A DNA stretch of 64,000 bases from Flavobacterium erciyesense (GTDB taxonomy: Bacteria; Bacteroidota; Bacteroidia; Flavobacteriales; Flavobacteriaceae), in NCBI RefSeq assembly GCF_018069925.1, contig NZ_JAGPXB010000006.1, positions 62,001 through 126,000 of the forward strand, read 5' to 3'. How positions within the stretch are numbered: the first letter of the stretch is position 1; each line of letters starts with the position of its first letter. The notes under the pieces were generated by a model. The model ran no database searches. It was not told where the DNA came from and saw nothing but the letters and a program-made list of their open reading frames with translations. Positions 9,090-18,033 of the stretch are shown one piece after another. Both the position numbers and the translations under genes were made by a program.

Positions 9090-9097
9090 TTTGACAT

Positions 9098-10531
9098 TTA
9101 GTTTTGTGAGGGTAGTATTTTTTTAATAAATTTTTGGAAAGGAAGGAGTAAACTGTCCATGTTGATTAATCCTATGTCGTTCGTGGCGCGGTAAGTTAAT
9201 AACACAGCAAGTGGCGTCAGTATAAAAGAGGATAGCCACGAACCAAGAAATGGCGTCATACCGTTTTCTTGCGCCAATCGTTTTCCGAAAGTATTGATAA
9301 AATGAAAGGTAATAAAAATTAAAACAGCAAAAACAATTGGTAATCCCAATCCTCCTTTACGAATAATAGCACCTAATGGAGCGCCAATAAAGAACATCAA
9401 AAAACAGGCAAATACAATAACAAATTTATCATACAAAGCAATTAAGTGTTTGTTGATATTTTTCTGTTTGTTAAATAATTCTGTTTTAGAGGAATCGATA
9501 GAGTAGGCAGTACTTTTTAAATTGCTAACGGCTATATTTAAAATATCTTTTTGTTGTTTGTCTGTATATAAAGTCAAAACATCAAAAGGCAATTTATTTT
9601 TCTTAGAACGGATTGCAATTTTATTTTTTTGCGGATAATTTACTCTATTGTTGCTGCTTTTTGCGAAGGACACGATTTCAGTTTTTAAATTCTTATTCAG
9701 AGAATCTAAAGTATAATTCAATTCGTTGGCAGTTAGCATTGTGTTGGTGTTAGCCACCGACTCGTCATTGACATCAGATTTATAAAATTCAGATAAATCA
9801 ATATTTATAATTTGCTTTTTAAAAGCACTTTTTATAAAAGGCATTTTGCTTCGATCCTCGTATTTTTTAGGAACAATATCTTCATAATAATGGCCGTCAT
9901 TTAAAACCAACTGCAAAATACTCGATTCTTCACTACTAATTAATTCACCGTCTTTGGCTTTAATAACAGTTTTGCTGCCATCACCAGTTTTTGATTTTTT
10001 GTGAATTGTAATTCCAGAAAGAATATTTCCTTCTTTACCGCTTTTTTTGTCGACTTTGATATTGTAAAAGCCTACATCGCTGAATTGTCCTTCGGCGATT
10101 GCAAGTGCTGGTTTTACTTGAGCAATATTTTTACGAAAGTTTATAAACTTGTACTCAGCGTACGGAATCACATTATTTGCAAAGAAAAAGGCAACAATAC
10201 TTAGCAACGTAATAAAAACCGTTAAACTTCGCATGGCTCTTTGCAATGAAATTCCAGAGGATTTCATAGCGGCAAATTCGTAGTTTTCGGCTAGATTACC
10301 GAAAGTCATGATTGATGCCAGTAATATCGATAACGGTAATACCAATGGTACGATTCTAGGCATAGAAAAAGCCAGGAACTTTACGACCATAAATATGTCT
10401 AAATCTTTCCCGGCTAACTCTGATATGAATAACCAAACGGTTTGTAAAATGAAGATAAAAAATAGGATTACAAATACGGTTGTAAATGTAGTCAGAAATG
10501 TTTTTAATAAGTATTTGTCAAGAATTTTCAC
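9098..10531 (-). CDS. LptF/LptG-family permease (YjgP/YjgQ)
   Basis: A 477-residue inner-membrane subunit of the ABC machine that moves lipopolysaccharide from the inner membrane towards the outer membrane. The N-terminal KILDKYLLKTFLTTF and three hydrophobic segments within residues ~10-125, then a long periplasmic region (~130-365), then three C-terminal hydrophobic segments, give the family's 3+3 topology around a jellyroll domain. The periplasmic part is long and lysine/asparagine-rich. Bacteroidota often have LptFG-like genes next to lolA and ftsK, as here: lolA ends 8 bases upstream and ribBA starts 8 bases downstream. Whether it corresponds to LptF or LptG cannot be decided from this sequence. 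Confidence 0.88.
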   Translation of the reverse strand: MKILDKYLLKTFLTTFTTVFVILFFIFILQTVWLFISELAGKDLDIFMVVKFLAFSMPRIVPLVLPLSILLASIMTFGNLAENYEFAAMKSSGISLQRAMRSLTVFITLLSIVAFFFANNVIPYAEYKFINFRKNIAQVKPALAIAEGQFSDVGFYNIKVDKKSGKEGNILSGITIHKKSKTGDGSKTVIKAKDGELISSEESSILQLVLNDGHYYEDIVPKKYEDRSKMPFIKSAFKKQIINIDLSEFYKSDVNDESVANTNTMLTANELNYTLDSLNKNLKTEIVSFAKSSNNRVNYPQKNKIAIRSKKNKLPFDVLTLYTDKQQKDILNIAVSNLKSTAYSIDSSKTELFNKQKNINKHLIALYDKFVIVFACFLMFFIGAPLGAIIRKGGLGLPIVFAVLIFITFHFINTFGKRLAQENGMTPFLGSWLSSFILTPLAVLLTYRATNDIGLINMDSLLLPFQKFIKKILPSQN

Positions 10532-10539
10532 CTAATGCT

Positions 10540-11229
10540 TTAATCTAATTTGTTGATGTAGTAATTGGGATATTTGCTACCCACAAAGGTAAATTGATTT
10601 TTTGACAAAGGTTGGTTGGTTTTAAAAGAATTAACGGTTAATGTTGTTTTTGTTCCTTTTTTGCCAACTTCTATTAAATTATAAATGTGTTTGGTTTGTA
10701 CATCTATTCCTAAAAGGATTTCTTTTCGTTGATCTCTAGCATTTGTAGGAACTAATTTGATATATTGAATTTTTCTACCTTTTACATTTTGAATAATATC
10801 CATCGTATACTTGTACCCTGAATTAAAAAAAGTCAACATTTTAGATGGAGTAATAGCATTGTCATCTTTTTCATTGATACTCGAAATCGTGATTTCTTCA
10901 TCCTCAGGGACAATTGTATATGTTTTTTTTCCGTCAAAAATTTTAGTAACTCCCATAAAATTCAATACGTATTGATTGCCTTTCATGGTCACATTACCTT
11001 TGCTGTCTTGGTTGATATTCTCTTTGGCATTGTTTAATGAATATTTAAAATCAATTCCAATATTATTGTAACTTTTTACTTTGGCCGTCACTTGATCAAG
11101 TAGTTCCTTTGCTTTTTTATCTTGAGCTTGCGTTGAAAAACTAAATAATACACAAGCAAAGGCTAGTGTACATTTTTTAGCTAATTTTTGAAAGTTGTTG
11201 CTTTTTGAGTCTTGAATGATAAGTTCCAT
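10540..11229 (-). CDS. lolA: LolA-like outer-membrane lipoprotein carrier protein
   Basis: A 229-residue periplasmic protein with a signal peptide (hydrophobic TLAFACVLFSFSTQAQ, cleavage near residue 36). The mature part starts KKAKELLDQVTAKVKSYNNI, the usual LolA opening, followed by a beta-rich domain with FDGKKTYTIVPEDEEITIS. LolA carries lipoproteins across the periplasm after their release from the inner membrane. The N-terminus before the hydrophobic segment is longer than usual; a shorter start is possible, but no better ATG is visible. It sits 3 bases after ftsK and 8 bases before lptFG, so co-transcription is likely. Confidence 0.85.
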   Translation of the reverse strand: MELIIQDSKSNNFQKLAKKCTLAFACVLFSFSTQAQDKKAKELLDQVTAKVKSYNNIGIDFKYSLNNAKENINQDSKGNVTMKGNQYVLNFMGVTKIFDGKKTYTIVPEDEEITISSINEKDDNAITPSKMLTFFNSGYKYTMDIIQNVKGRKIQYIKLVPTNARDQRKEILLGIDVQTKHIYNLIEVGKKGTKTTLTVNSFKTNQPLSKNQFTFVGSKYPNYYINKLD

Positions 11230-11232
11230 GTT

Positions 11233-13683
11233 TTAATTGTTTTGTTCATTGTTGAAAAATTGATCAAGAGCATGCATATCCATGATGTTTACACTACGCG
11301 CTTTACTGCCTTCAAAAGGACCTACAATTCCCGCAGCTTCTAATTGATCAATCAATCGACCTGCTCGGTTGTAGCCTAGTTTAAGTTTTCTTTGCAATAG
11401 TGATGCCGAACCTTGTTGTGCATTGACAATAATTTCGGCAGCTTCTCTGAATAAGCTGTCTCTTTCAGAAATATCTACATCAAGATTAATGCCATTTTCC
11501 TCTCCAACAAATTCTGGTAACAAATAAGCTGTTGCATATGCTTTTTGTGCACCAATGAATTCTGTAATTTTCTCGACTTCTGGCGTGTCTATGAAAGCAC
11601 ATTGTACACGTACCACATCGTTACCGTTCGTATAAAGTAAATCACCTCGACCAATTAATTGATCAGCACCTTGTGTGTCTAAAATAGTTCTAGAGTCAAT
11701 TTTAGATGTTACTCTAAAAGCAATTCGGGCCGGGAAATTGGCCTTGATTAAACCGGTGATCACATTCACCGATGGTCGTTGCGTAGCAATTATCAAGTGA
11801 ATCCCGATAGCTCTGGCCAATTGTGCCAATCTCGCTATAGGTACTTCGACCTCTTTTCCTGCGGTCATAATTAAATCGGCAAACTCATCAACTACCAATA
11901 CAATGTAGGGTAAAAATCGGTGGCCATTTTCAGGATTTAATTTTCTTGATTTGAATTTTTCGTTGTACTCCTTGATATTTCGAACCATTGCATCTTTCAA
12001 TAAAGAGTAACGATTGTCCATCTCCACGCAAAGTGAGTTCAAAGTATTCACTACTTTCGCATTGTCGGTGATAATGGCATCATCCATATCAGGTAACTTA
12101 GCTAAATAATGTCTTTCTATTTTATTAAAAAGTGTTAGTTCTACTTTTTTAGGATCTACTAAGACAAATTTCACCTCTGCGGGATGCTTTTTGTACAAAA
12201 GTGAAGTTAAAACCGCATTCAATCCTACCGATTTACCTTGACCAGTAGCACCCGCCATTAATAAGTGCGGCATTTTTGCTAAGTCAACTACAAATGTTTC
12301 GTTCGAAATGGTTTTTCCTAGTGCAATTGGCAGCTCCATTTCGGCCTCTTGAAATTTAGCACTACCAATAACGCTTTTCATGGAGACCATCGTTGGGTTT
12401 TTATTTGGAACCTCAATACCAATTGTTCCTTTTCCAGGAATTGGGGCAATGATACGAATTCCTAATGCTGAAAGTGAAAGGGCAATATCATCCTCTAAAC
12501 TCTTAATTTTAGAGATGCGAATTCCTGCTTCAGGCACAATTTCATACAAAGTAACCGATGGACCAACGGTAGCTTTTATTTGTGCAATTTCGATTTTGTA
12601 ATTTCGAAGCGTATCTACAATTCGATTTTTATTTTCTTCTAATTCTTCTTGATTAATGGTAATTCCACCACTTGAATATTCTTTTAAAATATCAATAGTT
12701 GGGAATTTGTAATTAGATAAATCCAAAGTAGGATCAAATAAACCAAAATCAGCTACCAATCTTGATGCTAGATTTTCTTCGATGATATCTTCCTCAGGTG
12801 CCGTTTCAATAACAAATGATTCTACTATTTCTGGTTCGACTTTAATACTAGGAGCAGGAGTAACCTCCATAGCTATTGGCTTAGTAGTAGGTTTTACTGC
12901 TAAGTCAGATGATGCACTTATAGTTGGCTTAAGCGCTTCTTTGTTGATTTCAAATTGAGTACCATTAGTTTTTAAATGTATGGTATCAATTTCTTCCTCC
13001 TCGGGAGTTGCATATTCTTCTAGGTTATAAGCGGCACTGTTTTCTTTGTCTTTTACTCCAATTGAAGGAGTTGCTTCTTCTTTTGCGGAAGCGGTAAAAA
13101 GAGATTGAATTTTTTCAGGTGAAATTTTAACTTTAAATATCACATAGATTATTAAACCAAAAATTAAAGTCAATAAAGTTCCAGTTTTCCCTAAATAATC
13201 TTGTAAAAACAGGTTGAGTTCGTAACCAATTGTTCCACCTAATTCAGGCACCGAAGTGGCAAAAAATCCTAACAAGATGCATAGAATTACCATCATGAAG
13301 AGATCCCAAAACCAAATATTTTTTAGTTTACGGCCGGGTATCCCAAGCAGCATGTAAAGTCCCGTTAAGAAAAAGAGTCTAACAAACAAAAATGCTGCAA
13401 TCCCAAATCCCTGAAAAACCAGTAAATCTGCCAGAAATGCTCCAAATTTACCCAACCAGTTTTCTACGGTTTCTGAACGATCTGTTAATGCTTGAACAGC
13501 ACTTTGATCTTGTTGCCCATGAAGGAAAAATGAAATAAAAGTAACTAGCAATGCAACCGAAAAAAGCACTAACAATGCTCCCAAAACAATTTTTTGTTGT
13601 TTAGAGATTACTATGCTTTTCGGTGAATCTACTTTGTCTGCGTTTTTTTTATTTGGGGGAGTCGTTTTGGTTGTTTTTGCCAT
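11233..13683 (-). CDS. ftsK: DNA translocase FtsK/SpoIIIE
   Basis: An 816-residue septal DNA pump. The N-terminal third has four to five membrane segments (roughly residues 28-185), then an acidic low-complexity linker (~190-320), then the motor. Walker A GATGQGKSVGLN has its lysine at 484, the Walker B-like LPYIVLVVDEFADL follows, and RPSVNVITGLIKAN is typical of the beta domain. The C-terminal ~65 residues (LLQRKLKLGYNRAGRLID..G) form the winged-helix gamma domain that reads orienting DNA sequences. It couples chromosome dimer resolution to cell division. It lies between dgkA (18 bases upstream) and lolA. Confidence 0.96.
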   Translation of the reverse strand: MAKTTKTTPPNKKNADKVDSPKSIVISKQQKIVLGALLVLFSVALLVTFISFFLHGQQDQSAVQALTDRSETVENWLGKFGAFLADLLVFQGFGIAAFLFVRLFFLTGLYMLLGIPGRKLKNIWFWDLFMMVILCILLGFFATSVPELGGTIGYELNLFLQDYLGKTGTLLTLIFGLIIYVIFKVKISPEKIQSLFTASAKEEATPSIGVKDKENSAAYNLEEYATPEEEEIDTIHLKTNGTQFEINKEALKPTISASSDLAVKPTTKPIAMEVTPAPSIKVEPEIVESFVIETAPEEDIIEENLASRLVADFGLFDPTLDLSNYKFPTIDILKEYSSGGITINQEELEENKNRIVDTLRNYKIEIAQIKATVGPSVTLYEIVPEAGIRISKIKSLEDDIALSLSALGIRIIAPIPGKGTIGIEVPNKNPTMVSMKSVIGSAKFQEAEMELPIALGKTISNETFVVDLAKMPHLLMAGATGQGKSVGLNAVLTSLLYKKHPAEVKFVLVDPKKVELTLFNKIERHYLAKLPDMDDAIITDNAKVVNTLNSLCVEMDNRYSLLKDAMVRNIKEYNEKFKSRKLNPENGHRFLPYIVLVVDEFADLIMTAGKEVEVPIARLAQLARAIGIHLIIATQRPSVNVITGLIKANFPARIAFRVTSKIDSRTILDTQGADQLIGRGDLLYTNGNDVVRVQCAFIDTPEVEKITEFIGAQKAYATAYLLPEFVGEENGINLDVDISERDSLFREAAEIIVNAQQGSASLLQRKLKLGYNRAGRLIDQLEAAGIVGPFEGSKARSVNIMDMHALDQFFNNEQNN

Positions 13684-13701
13684 TCGAGATTGTAAAATTG
13701 C

Positions 13702-14076
13702 CTAAAAAATAAAAGGGATGTAAATAACAAGACCAATAACAATTGCAGTTAGAGCGGCAAAAAATACCGCTCCCGCTGCAATGTCTTTTATGAATCCTAT
13801 TTTTTCGTGAAAATTAGGGTGAATGAAATCGGCTATTTTTTCAACTGCGGTATTAAGTCCTTCTGTGCATAACACTAAGCCTAACGCCAATGTTTGAAAA
13901 AGCCATTCGGTTTTTGAAATTCCAAAATAAAATCCAGCTGCTGTAACCGCCACTCCGAGAGCGCATTGTACCATGATGCTGTGCTCTGTTTTTATCAGTG
14001 TTACTGCGCCTTTAAATGCAAACTGTACACTTTTTAAACGTCCAGATAAAAATTTATTGTCTTTTTGAAATTCCAT
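13702..14076 (-). CDS. dgkA: Diacylglycerol kinase family protein
   Basis: A 124-residue integral membrane protein of the small DgkA type. RLKSVQFAFKGAVTLIKTEHS at the N-terminus, the three predicted transmembrane helices and the signature EGLNTAVEKIADF (catalytic/ATP-binding motif, ~residues 75-87), then a D near residue 103, are as expected. The family phosphorylates diacylglycerol or undecaprenol in the inner membrane; in Bacteroidota the lipid substrate is not fixed by sequence. Spacing of 11 bases from tpx and 18 to ftsK places it inside the same transcription unit. Confidence 0.9.
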   Translation of the reverse strand: MEFQKDNKFLSGRLKSVQFAFKGAVTLIKTEHSIMVQCALGVAVTAAGFYFGISKTEWLFQTLALGLVLCTEGLNTAVEKIADFIHPNFHEKIGFIKDIAAGAVFFAALTAIVIGLVIYIPFIF

Positions 14077-14087
14077 ATTGTTTGTGA

Positions 14088-14585
14088 TTACAATACTGCT
14101 AAAGCAGCTTCGTAATTTGGTTCGTCAGCAATTTCAGCTACTTGCTCAGTGTGTGTAATGACGCCATTAGCATCAGTAACAATGATTACGCGAGAGTGTA
14201 AACCTGCTAAAGGTCCGTCAGTGATTTCTAAACCATTATTCTTACCAAATTCACCTGAAGCAAAATCAGATAAATTTACTACATTTTCAAGTCCTTCAGC
14301 TCCACAAAAACGTTTTTGAGCAAAAGGCAAATCGCGAGAAACACAAAGAACTACTGTGTTATCAAGATTTGCAGCACTTTCGTTAAACTTTCTAACAGAA
14401 GCGGCACAAGTTCCTGTATCAATACTTGGGAAAATATTCAAAACTAATTTTTTACCTGCAAACGAAGTTAAATCGGCTACAGATAAATCAGTTGCAACTA
14501 ATTTAAAATCAGATAATTTTGAACCAACTGCTGGTAGTTCACCTGAAGTGTTTATTGGATTTCCTCCTAATGTAATAGATGCCAT
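14088..14585 (-). CDS. tpx: Thiol peroxidase, atypical 2-Cys peroxiredoxin
   Basis: A 165-residue Tpx. The peroxidatic Cys60 lies in [16 protein letters not shown] and the resolving Cys94 in KRFCGAEG, the characteristic Tpx spacing; an extra Cys81 is present. It reduces hydrogen peroxide and alkyl hydroperoxides with thioredoxin as electron donor; no signal peptide is present, so it is cytosolic. It is the first gene of the tpx-dgkA-ftsK-lolA-lptFG-ribBA set. A TACTTTTG element lies 25-32 bases upstream of its start. Confidence 0.95.
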   Translation of the reverse strand: MASITLGGNPINTSGELPAVGSKLSDFKLVATDLSVADLTSFAGKKLVLNIFPSIDTGTCAASVRKFNESAANLDNTVVLCVSRDLPFAQKRFCGAEGLENVVNLSDFASGEFGKNNGLEITDGPLAGLHSRVIIVTDANGVITHTEQVAEIADEPNYEAALAVL

Positions 14586-14608
14586 AATTTTTGTTTTTTT
14601 GTGAGGTT

Positions 14609-14616
14609 CAAAAGTA
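14609..14616 (-). promoter_or_regulatory. Probable tpx operon promoter (-7 element)
   Basis: TACTTTTG on the minus strand fits TAnnTTTG and would give a start about 17 bases before the tpx ATG. The -33 element is weak (TTC about 20 bases upstream). Confidence 0.5.
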
Positions 14617-14718
14617 TGAAAATTATTTAAGATTTTGAACTTAGTATCGGCTTATAACTTTTGTTTTTAGCGATAATTTAATTTTAATTTTACGCAGAAC
14701 GTTTTGGTCTTAGCAAAA

Positions 14719-14750
14719 AAAACGCATCCTGAATTAGAATGCGTTTTTTT
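14719..14750 (-). terminator. Terminator after the thioredoxin/85-aa protein pair
   Basis: AACGCAT pairs with ATGCGTT around a short interrupted stem, flanked by A and T runs on both sides, so it could also act on the plus strand. It lies just downstream of the gene ending at 14766. Confidence 0.75.
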
Positions 14751-14765
14751 GTAATGTAAAGATTT

Positions 14766-15023
14766 TTATTTATCGATTGATCCTAGAACTCGTTTCATAA
14801 ACTGATTCAAAGCTTCTTTTTTGTCAACCCCAGATTTAACCAATTTGTTGACTTCGATCGCACCGTACATGTTTGAGATTAACTCGCCAATAACATCTAA
14901 TTCTTCATCTTTTAAGGAAGGAATTTCAGTCATAGCTTCTAGCACATCAATGGTTTCAATGATGTAGTCCTCATCATTTTCCTCGATAAATTGTGTTAAA
15001 TGTTTGATTACGGGTAATTTCAT
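14766..15023 (-). CDS. Small conserved helical protein (DUF6952-like)
   Basis: An 85-residue acidic protein, mostly predicted helical (IKHLTQFIEENDEDYIIETI, then LKDEELDVIGELISNMYGAI, then KKEALNQFMKRVLGSID). It has no signal peptide, membrane segment or catalytic motif. From memory it matches a small Flavobacteriia family of unknown function (DUF6952) that sits beside a thioredoxin gene, as here: it lies 85 bases downstream of the thioredoxin-like gene and 5' of a terminator. Any function in redox control is only suggested by that neighbourhood. Confidence 0.75.
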   Translation of the reverse strand: MKLPVIKHLTQFIEENDEDYIIETIDVLEAMTEIPSLKDEELDVIGELISNMYGAIEVNKLVKSGVDKKEALNQFMKRVLGSIDK

Positions 15024-15108
15024 TTTCTTTTTATATTTTAACGTATAAGTTTTTAATCAATTTAAAATTTTCGCTTCAGCTTACAATTTTAAACATTGCA
15101 CTAAAAAA

Positions 15109-15417
15109 TTAAACAATTTCGTTTACCAACTCAACCAATACTTCTTGTTTGTTGGTTTGTGTTTCGTTTACCAATTTTCCATTTACAAAAGTAGCGAAAG
15201 TAGGCAAGTTGCTTACGTTAGCTAATTTGCGAGATTCTGGGAAATTTTCAGCGTCTACCAAAGCAAATGTCATAGACTCGTTTTCAGTAGCCAATTTTTT
15301 GAATTTTGGTTTCATGATTCGGCAATTGCCACACCAAGAAGCTGAAAATTGTACAACAACTTTTTCTTCTTTAGTGATTAAATCTTGTAAACTATCAGAA
15401 GTTAATTCAATTAACAT
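15109..15417 (-). CDS. Thioredoxin-family protein (WCGNC)
   Basis: A 102-residue cytosolic thioredoxin-fold protein with active site WCGNC (Cys29, Cys32), then RIMKPKFKKLA and the cis-Pro strand NLPTFATFVNG. The ATG at 15417 (MLIELTSDSL) is preferred over an in-frame start at 15447, because a promoter-like AACCTTTG lies at 15445-15452, on top of the longer start. The CGNC pair differs from the CGPC of housekeeping thioredoxin. It is probably a dedicated reductant for the neighbouring peroxiredoxins (ahpC upstream, tpx downstream), which is inference from position. Confidence 0.85.
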   Translation of the reverse strand: MLIELTSDSLQDLITKEEKVVVQFSASWCGNCRIMKPKFKKLATENESMTFALVDAENFPESRKLANVSNLPTFATFVNGKLVNETQTNKQEVLVELVNEIV

Positions 15418-15444
15418 GGGATGTTTTTTTAGGGTTGAAAGGAA

Positions 15445-15452
15445 CAAAGGTT
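15445..15452 (-). promoter_or_regulatory. Promoter-like element for the thioredoxin-like gene
   Basis: AACCTTTG on the minus strand resembles TAnnTTTG with one mismatch and would place transcription start near 15438, about 20 bases ahead of the chosen ATG. Confidence 0.4.
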
Positions 15453-15539
15453 CAAAGAGGTAAAGTTTTTAGAACTTCATGATTTGTGCGACAAAAAAGT
15501 TGCCGCTCAGACCCGCTGAACCTTTGTGTCTTTATTTTA

Positions 15540-16178
15540 TTAGTTTAAACTTAAGTATTCAGCAGTACTTACGCGGTCAGCGCTCATTGCTTCTTTACCA
15601 GCTTCCCAGTTTGCAGGACAAACTTCACCTTTTTCTTGAATGTGTGTGTAAGCATCAACCATACGCAAGTATTCGTTTACGTTACGACCTAATGGCATAT
15701 CGTTTACACTTTCGTGGAAAATTTTACCCGTTTCATCAATTAAGTAAGTAGCTCTAAAAGTTACGTTAGATCCTTCGATGATCACAGAATCTGTTTCTTC
15801 ACTGTACTCAGTTGAGTCGATGTCAAGAATTCCTAAAATGTTAGATAAGTTACGGTTTGTATCAGCAAGAATTGGGTAAGTTACACCTTCAATTCCACCA
15901 TTGTTTTTTGGAGTGTTCAACCAAGCAAAGTGTACTTCGTTTGTATCACAAGATGCTCCAATGATCATTGTATTTCTTTTTTCAAATTCTGGTAAAGCAG
16001 CTTGAAATGCGTGTAATTCAGTTGGGCATACAAAAGTAAAATCTTTTGGGTACCAAAATAAAAGTACTTTTTTGTTGTTGTTTACTGCTTCTTCGAATAC
16101 GTTGATTTTTAAATTATCACCCATTTCAGAGATAGCATCTACTGCAATACTTGGAAATTTTTTACCTACTAATGACAT
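15540..16178 (-). CDS. ahpC: Peroxiredoxin, AhpC/typical 2-Cys type
   Basis: A 212-residue typical 2-Cys peroxiredoxin. Peroxidatic Cys51 lies in DFTFVCPTELHAF and resolving Cys187 in GEVCPANWE; the arginine and PLGRNVNEYLR region are intact. It destroys peroxides in the cytosol. No ahpF is adjacent, so electrons probably come from a thioredoxin, possibly the small one encoded just downstream. TACTTTTG at 16213-16220 (minus strand) is a fair promoter element. Confidence 0.94.
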   Translation of the reverse strand: MSLVGKKFPSIAVDAISEMGDNLKINVFEEAVNNNKKVLLFWYPKDFTFVCPTELHAFQAALPEFEKRNTMIIGASCDTNEVHFAWLNTPKNNGGIEGVTYPILADTNRNLSNILGILDIDSTEYSEETDSVIIEGSNVTFRATYLIDETGKIFHESVNDMPLGRNVNEYLRMVDAYTHIQEKGEVCPANWEAGKEAMSADRVSTAEYLSLN

Positions 16179-16212
16179 TTTTATTGACTTTAAAGTTAAT
16201 TTTTTGATTTTG

Positions 16213-16220
16213 CAAAAGTA
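16213..16220 (-). promoter_or_regulatory. Probable ahpC promoter (-7 element)
   Basis: TACTTTTG on the minus strand, about 35 bases before the ahpC ATG, matches TAnnTTTG; the -33 position has only TTT. Confidence 0.5.
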
Positions 16221-16320
16221 GTTGTTCCTTGTTTAAATTAAAACAGATGTTTCATTACATCTTATTATACTTTAATAAACTTTTCTTATGCGGTATCTCA
16301 AACAACTTAAGTCCTTGTTG

Positions 16321-17931
16321 TTAACTCAAAGGTACGTGAACAGGTAGTGTGCCTTTTCCTAAAGTATCTGTCAAAAAATGTTGCGCCGCAGCTTCTTGAA
16401 ACTCTTTAAAATCTTGATAAACCATTACCAAGCCTTTTGCTTGCGAGAGACTTGGAATGACTTGTAAGGAGTAAGGATTTCCAAACACGTAGACCGTACA
16501 TTTTTTAGTCTCTAAAAGCTTTTTCAGCATATGCAACACTTCGTCTTCTAATTCAAAATTATTTAGTGGTTTTGCCTTGGGAACAAACAAGGAAATTAAA
16601 ACTGTATCAAAGTTTTGTAATTGCTGTTCAAAGTGTATTGCAAATGATGTATCGTCTTGTGTGTAGGTAAATGTCGGACTTGATAATTCACTTTCTAAAC
16701 TCGTAAAAAATAAATTGTTAATTGGTCCGTATAAGCTTATTTTGGCAAATGATTTCTTCTTAATAGCATTTAATAATTCTGCCTTTTTAGTTTTATTTAT
16801 TAAGCTTGTGATGCTATTTTGAGCAATTTTTGTGTTTAGTTGTGAAGTGGTTTCCCAATCAAAATTTGTTGTGCTTGAAAGCTTAAATTCGTTTTTGGTA
16901 TCTAATAAACCTGCTTTTTTCTTGTACTTCAATATGCGATTGTAACTAGCGTCAATTCTTTCTATAGTTGCGTTGGCTTTAATAAATTGAATTCCCTCAG
17001 CAATGTTTTCTGCAAAACATAAAACATCATTTCCCGCCTGAAAAGCTTCCCATTCTAATTGTCCTTTCTCAGTGTACAATTTTGAAACGCTGTGCATATT
17101 CAAAGCATCTGAAATAACTAATCCTTCAAATCCCATTTGAGTGCGTAACAATCCTTCAATAACTTTTTGAGATAGAGTTGCCGAAGTATTTTCGCCATCA
17201 TTCAACGCCGGCACCGCTAAATGTCCAATCATAATAGAATCAACATCGGCGGCAATTCCAGCAGCAAAAGGATGCAATTCATTATTCATTAATTCCTCGA
17301 GACTTTCTGTTAAAACGGGTAAGCCAAGGTGAGAATCGACGTTGGTATTGCCGTGTCCCGGAAAATGTTTCAAACAACCTAAAATGCCTGCGTCATTTAA
17401 ACCTTGCAAATAAGCTAGCGCGAATTGAGCGACTTTTTCTTTGTCTTCACCAAAGGAACGGTAGCCAATAACTGGATTATCCGGATTATTATTGATATCA
17501 GCTAGTGGCGCTAAATTGTAATGAATACCAACTGCTTTTAAATCAGTGCCAATTTGTTTTCCTACTTGATAAACCAAATCTATTTCGCTCAAGGGCAAAG
17601 CTCCAAGAGTAATAGCATAGGGATATTGTGGTGTTTTTTCAACACGCATTGCTAATCCCCATTCGGCATCAATACTAATAAGCAATGGAGTAGAGGCACA
17701 CTTTTGATAGCGAATTATGAGTTCTTTCAAACGTTGGCAACTTTCATCATTTAAAATGACTTGTTTTTTAGACTCGTAATTAGTGGCAGCACTGGCTCTA
17801 CTATGAAAAAAAGTAAGTCCACCAATGTGATGCTCCCTAATTAATTGTTCCAAGGCTTGAATTTCACTTTCGCTGTCGTTAATGAATGCCGCTGGAAAGA
17901 AAAACTGTCCAATTTTTTGTTTTAAAGTCAT
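16321..17931 (-). CDS. nagZ: GH3 beta-N-acetylglucosaminidase, NagZ-like
   Basis: A 536-residue glycoside hydrolase family 3 enzyme without a signal peptide. The (beta/alpha)8 domain (residues 1-345) has KHFPGHG (188-194) followed by DSH (199-201), the NagZ-type His/Asp acid-base loop, and ISDALNMHSV with the presumed nucleophile Asp275. Residues ~350-536 form an extra alpha/beta domain, longer than E. coli NagZ (about 340 aa) but common in Bacteroidota. NagZ removes GlcNAc from GlcNAc-anhydroMurNAc peptides in the cytosol. The AmpG-like permease 100 bases away and the GHL10-like hydrolase beyond it support peptidoglycan recycling as its role. Confidence 0.87.
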   Translation of the reverse strand: MTLKQKIGQFFFPAAFINDSESEIQALEQLIREHHIGGLTFFHSRASAATNYESKKQVILNDESCQRLKELIIRYQKCASTPLLISIDAEWGLAMRVEKTPQYPYAITLGALPLSEIDLVYQVGKQIGTDLKAVGIHYNLAPLADINNNPDNPVIGYRSFGEDKEKVAQFALAYLQGLNDAGILGCLKHFPGHGNTNVDSHLGLPVLTESLEELMNNELHPFAAGIAADVDSIMIGHLAVPALNDGENTSATLSQKVIEGLLRTQMGFEGLVISDALNMHSVSKLYTEKGQLEWEAFQAGNDVLCFAENIAEGIQFIKANATIERIDASYNRILKYKKKAGLLDTKNEFKLSSTTNFDWETTSQLNTKIAQNSITSLINKTKKAELLNAIKKKSFAKISLYGPINNLFFTSLESELSSPTFTYTQDDTSFAIHFEQQLQNFDTVLISLFVPKAKPLNNFELEDEVLHMLKKLLETKKCTVYVFGNPYSLQVIPSLSQAKGLVMVYQDFKEFQEAAAQHFLTDTLGKGTLPVHVPLS

Positions 17932-18033
17932 TGTAAAAGTGGAATAGTATTGTTGTACAAGCTAAATGCGCTGGTTCTTGTAACGAATATTGTTCGAACT
18001 TGCGTTAGGCTTGCTGTTTTATTTTAAATTACA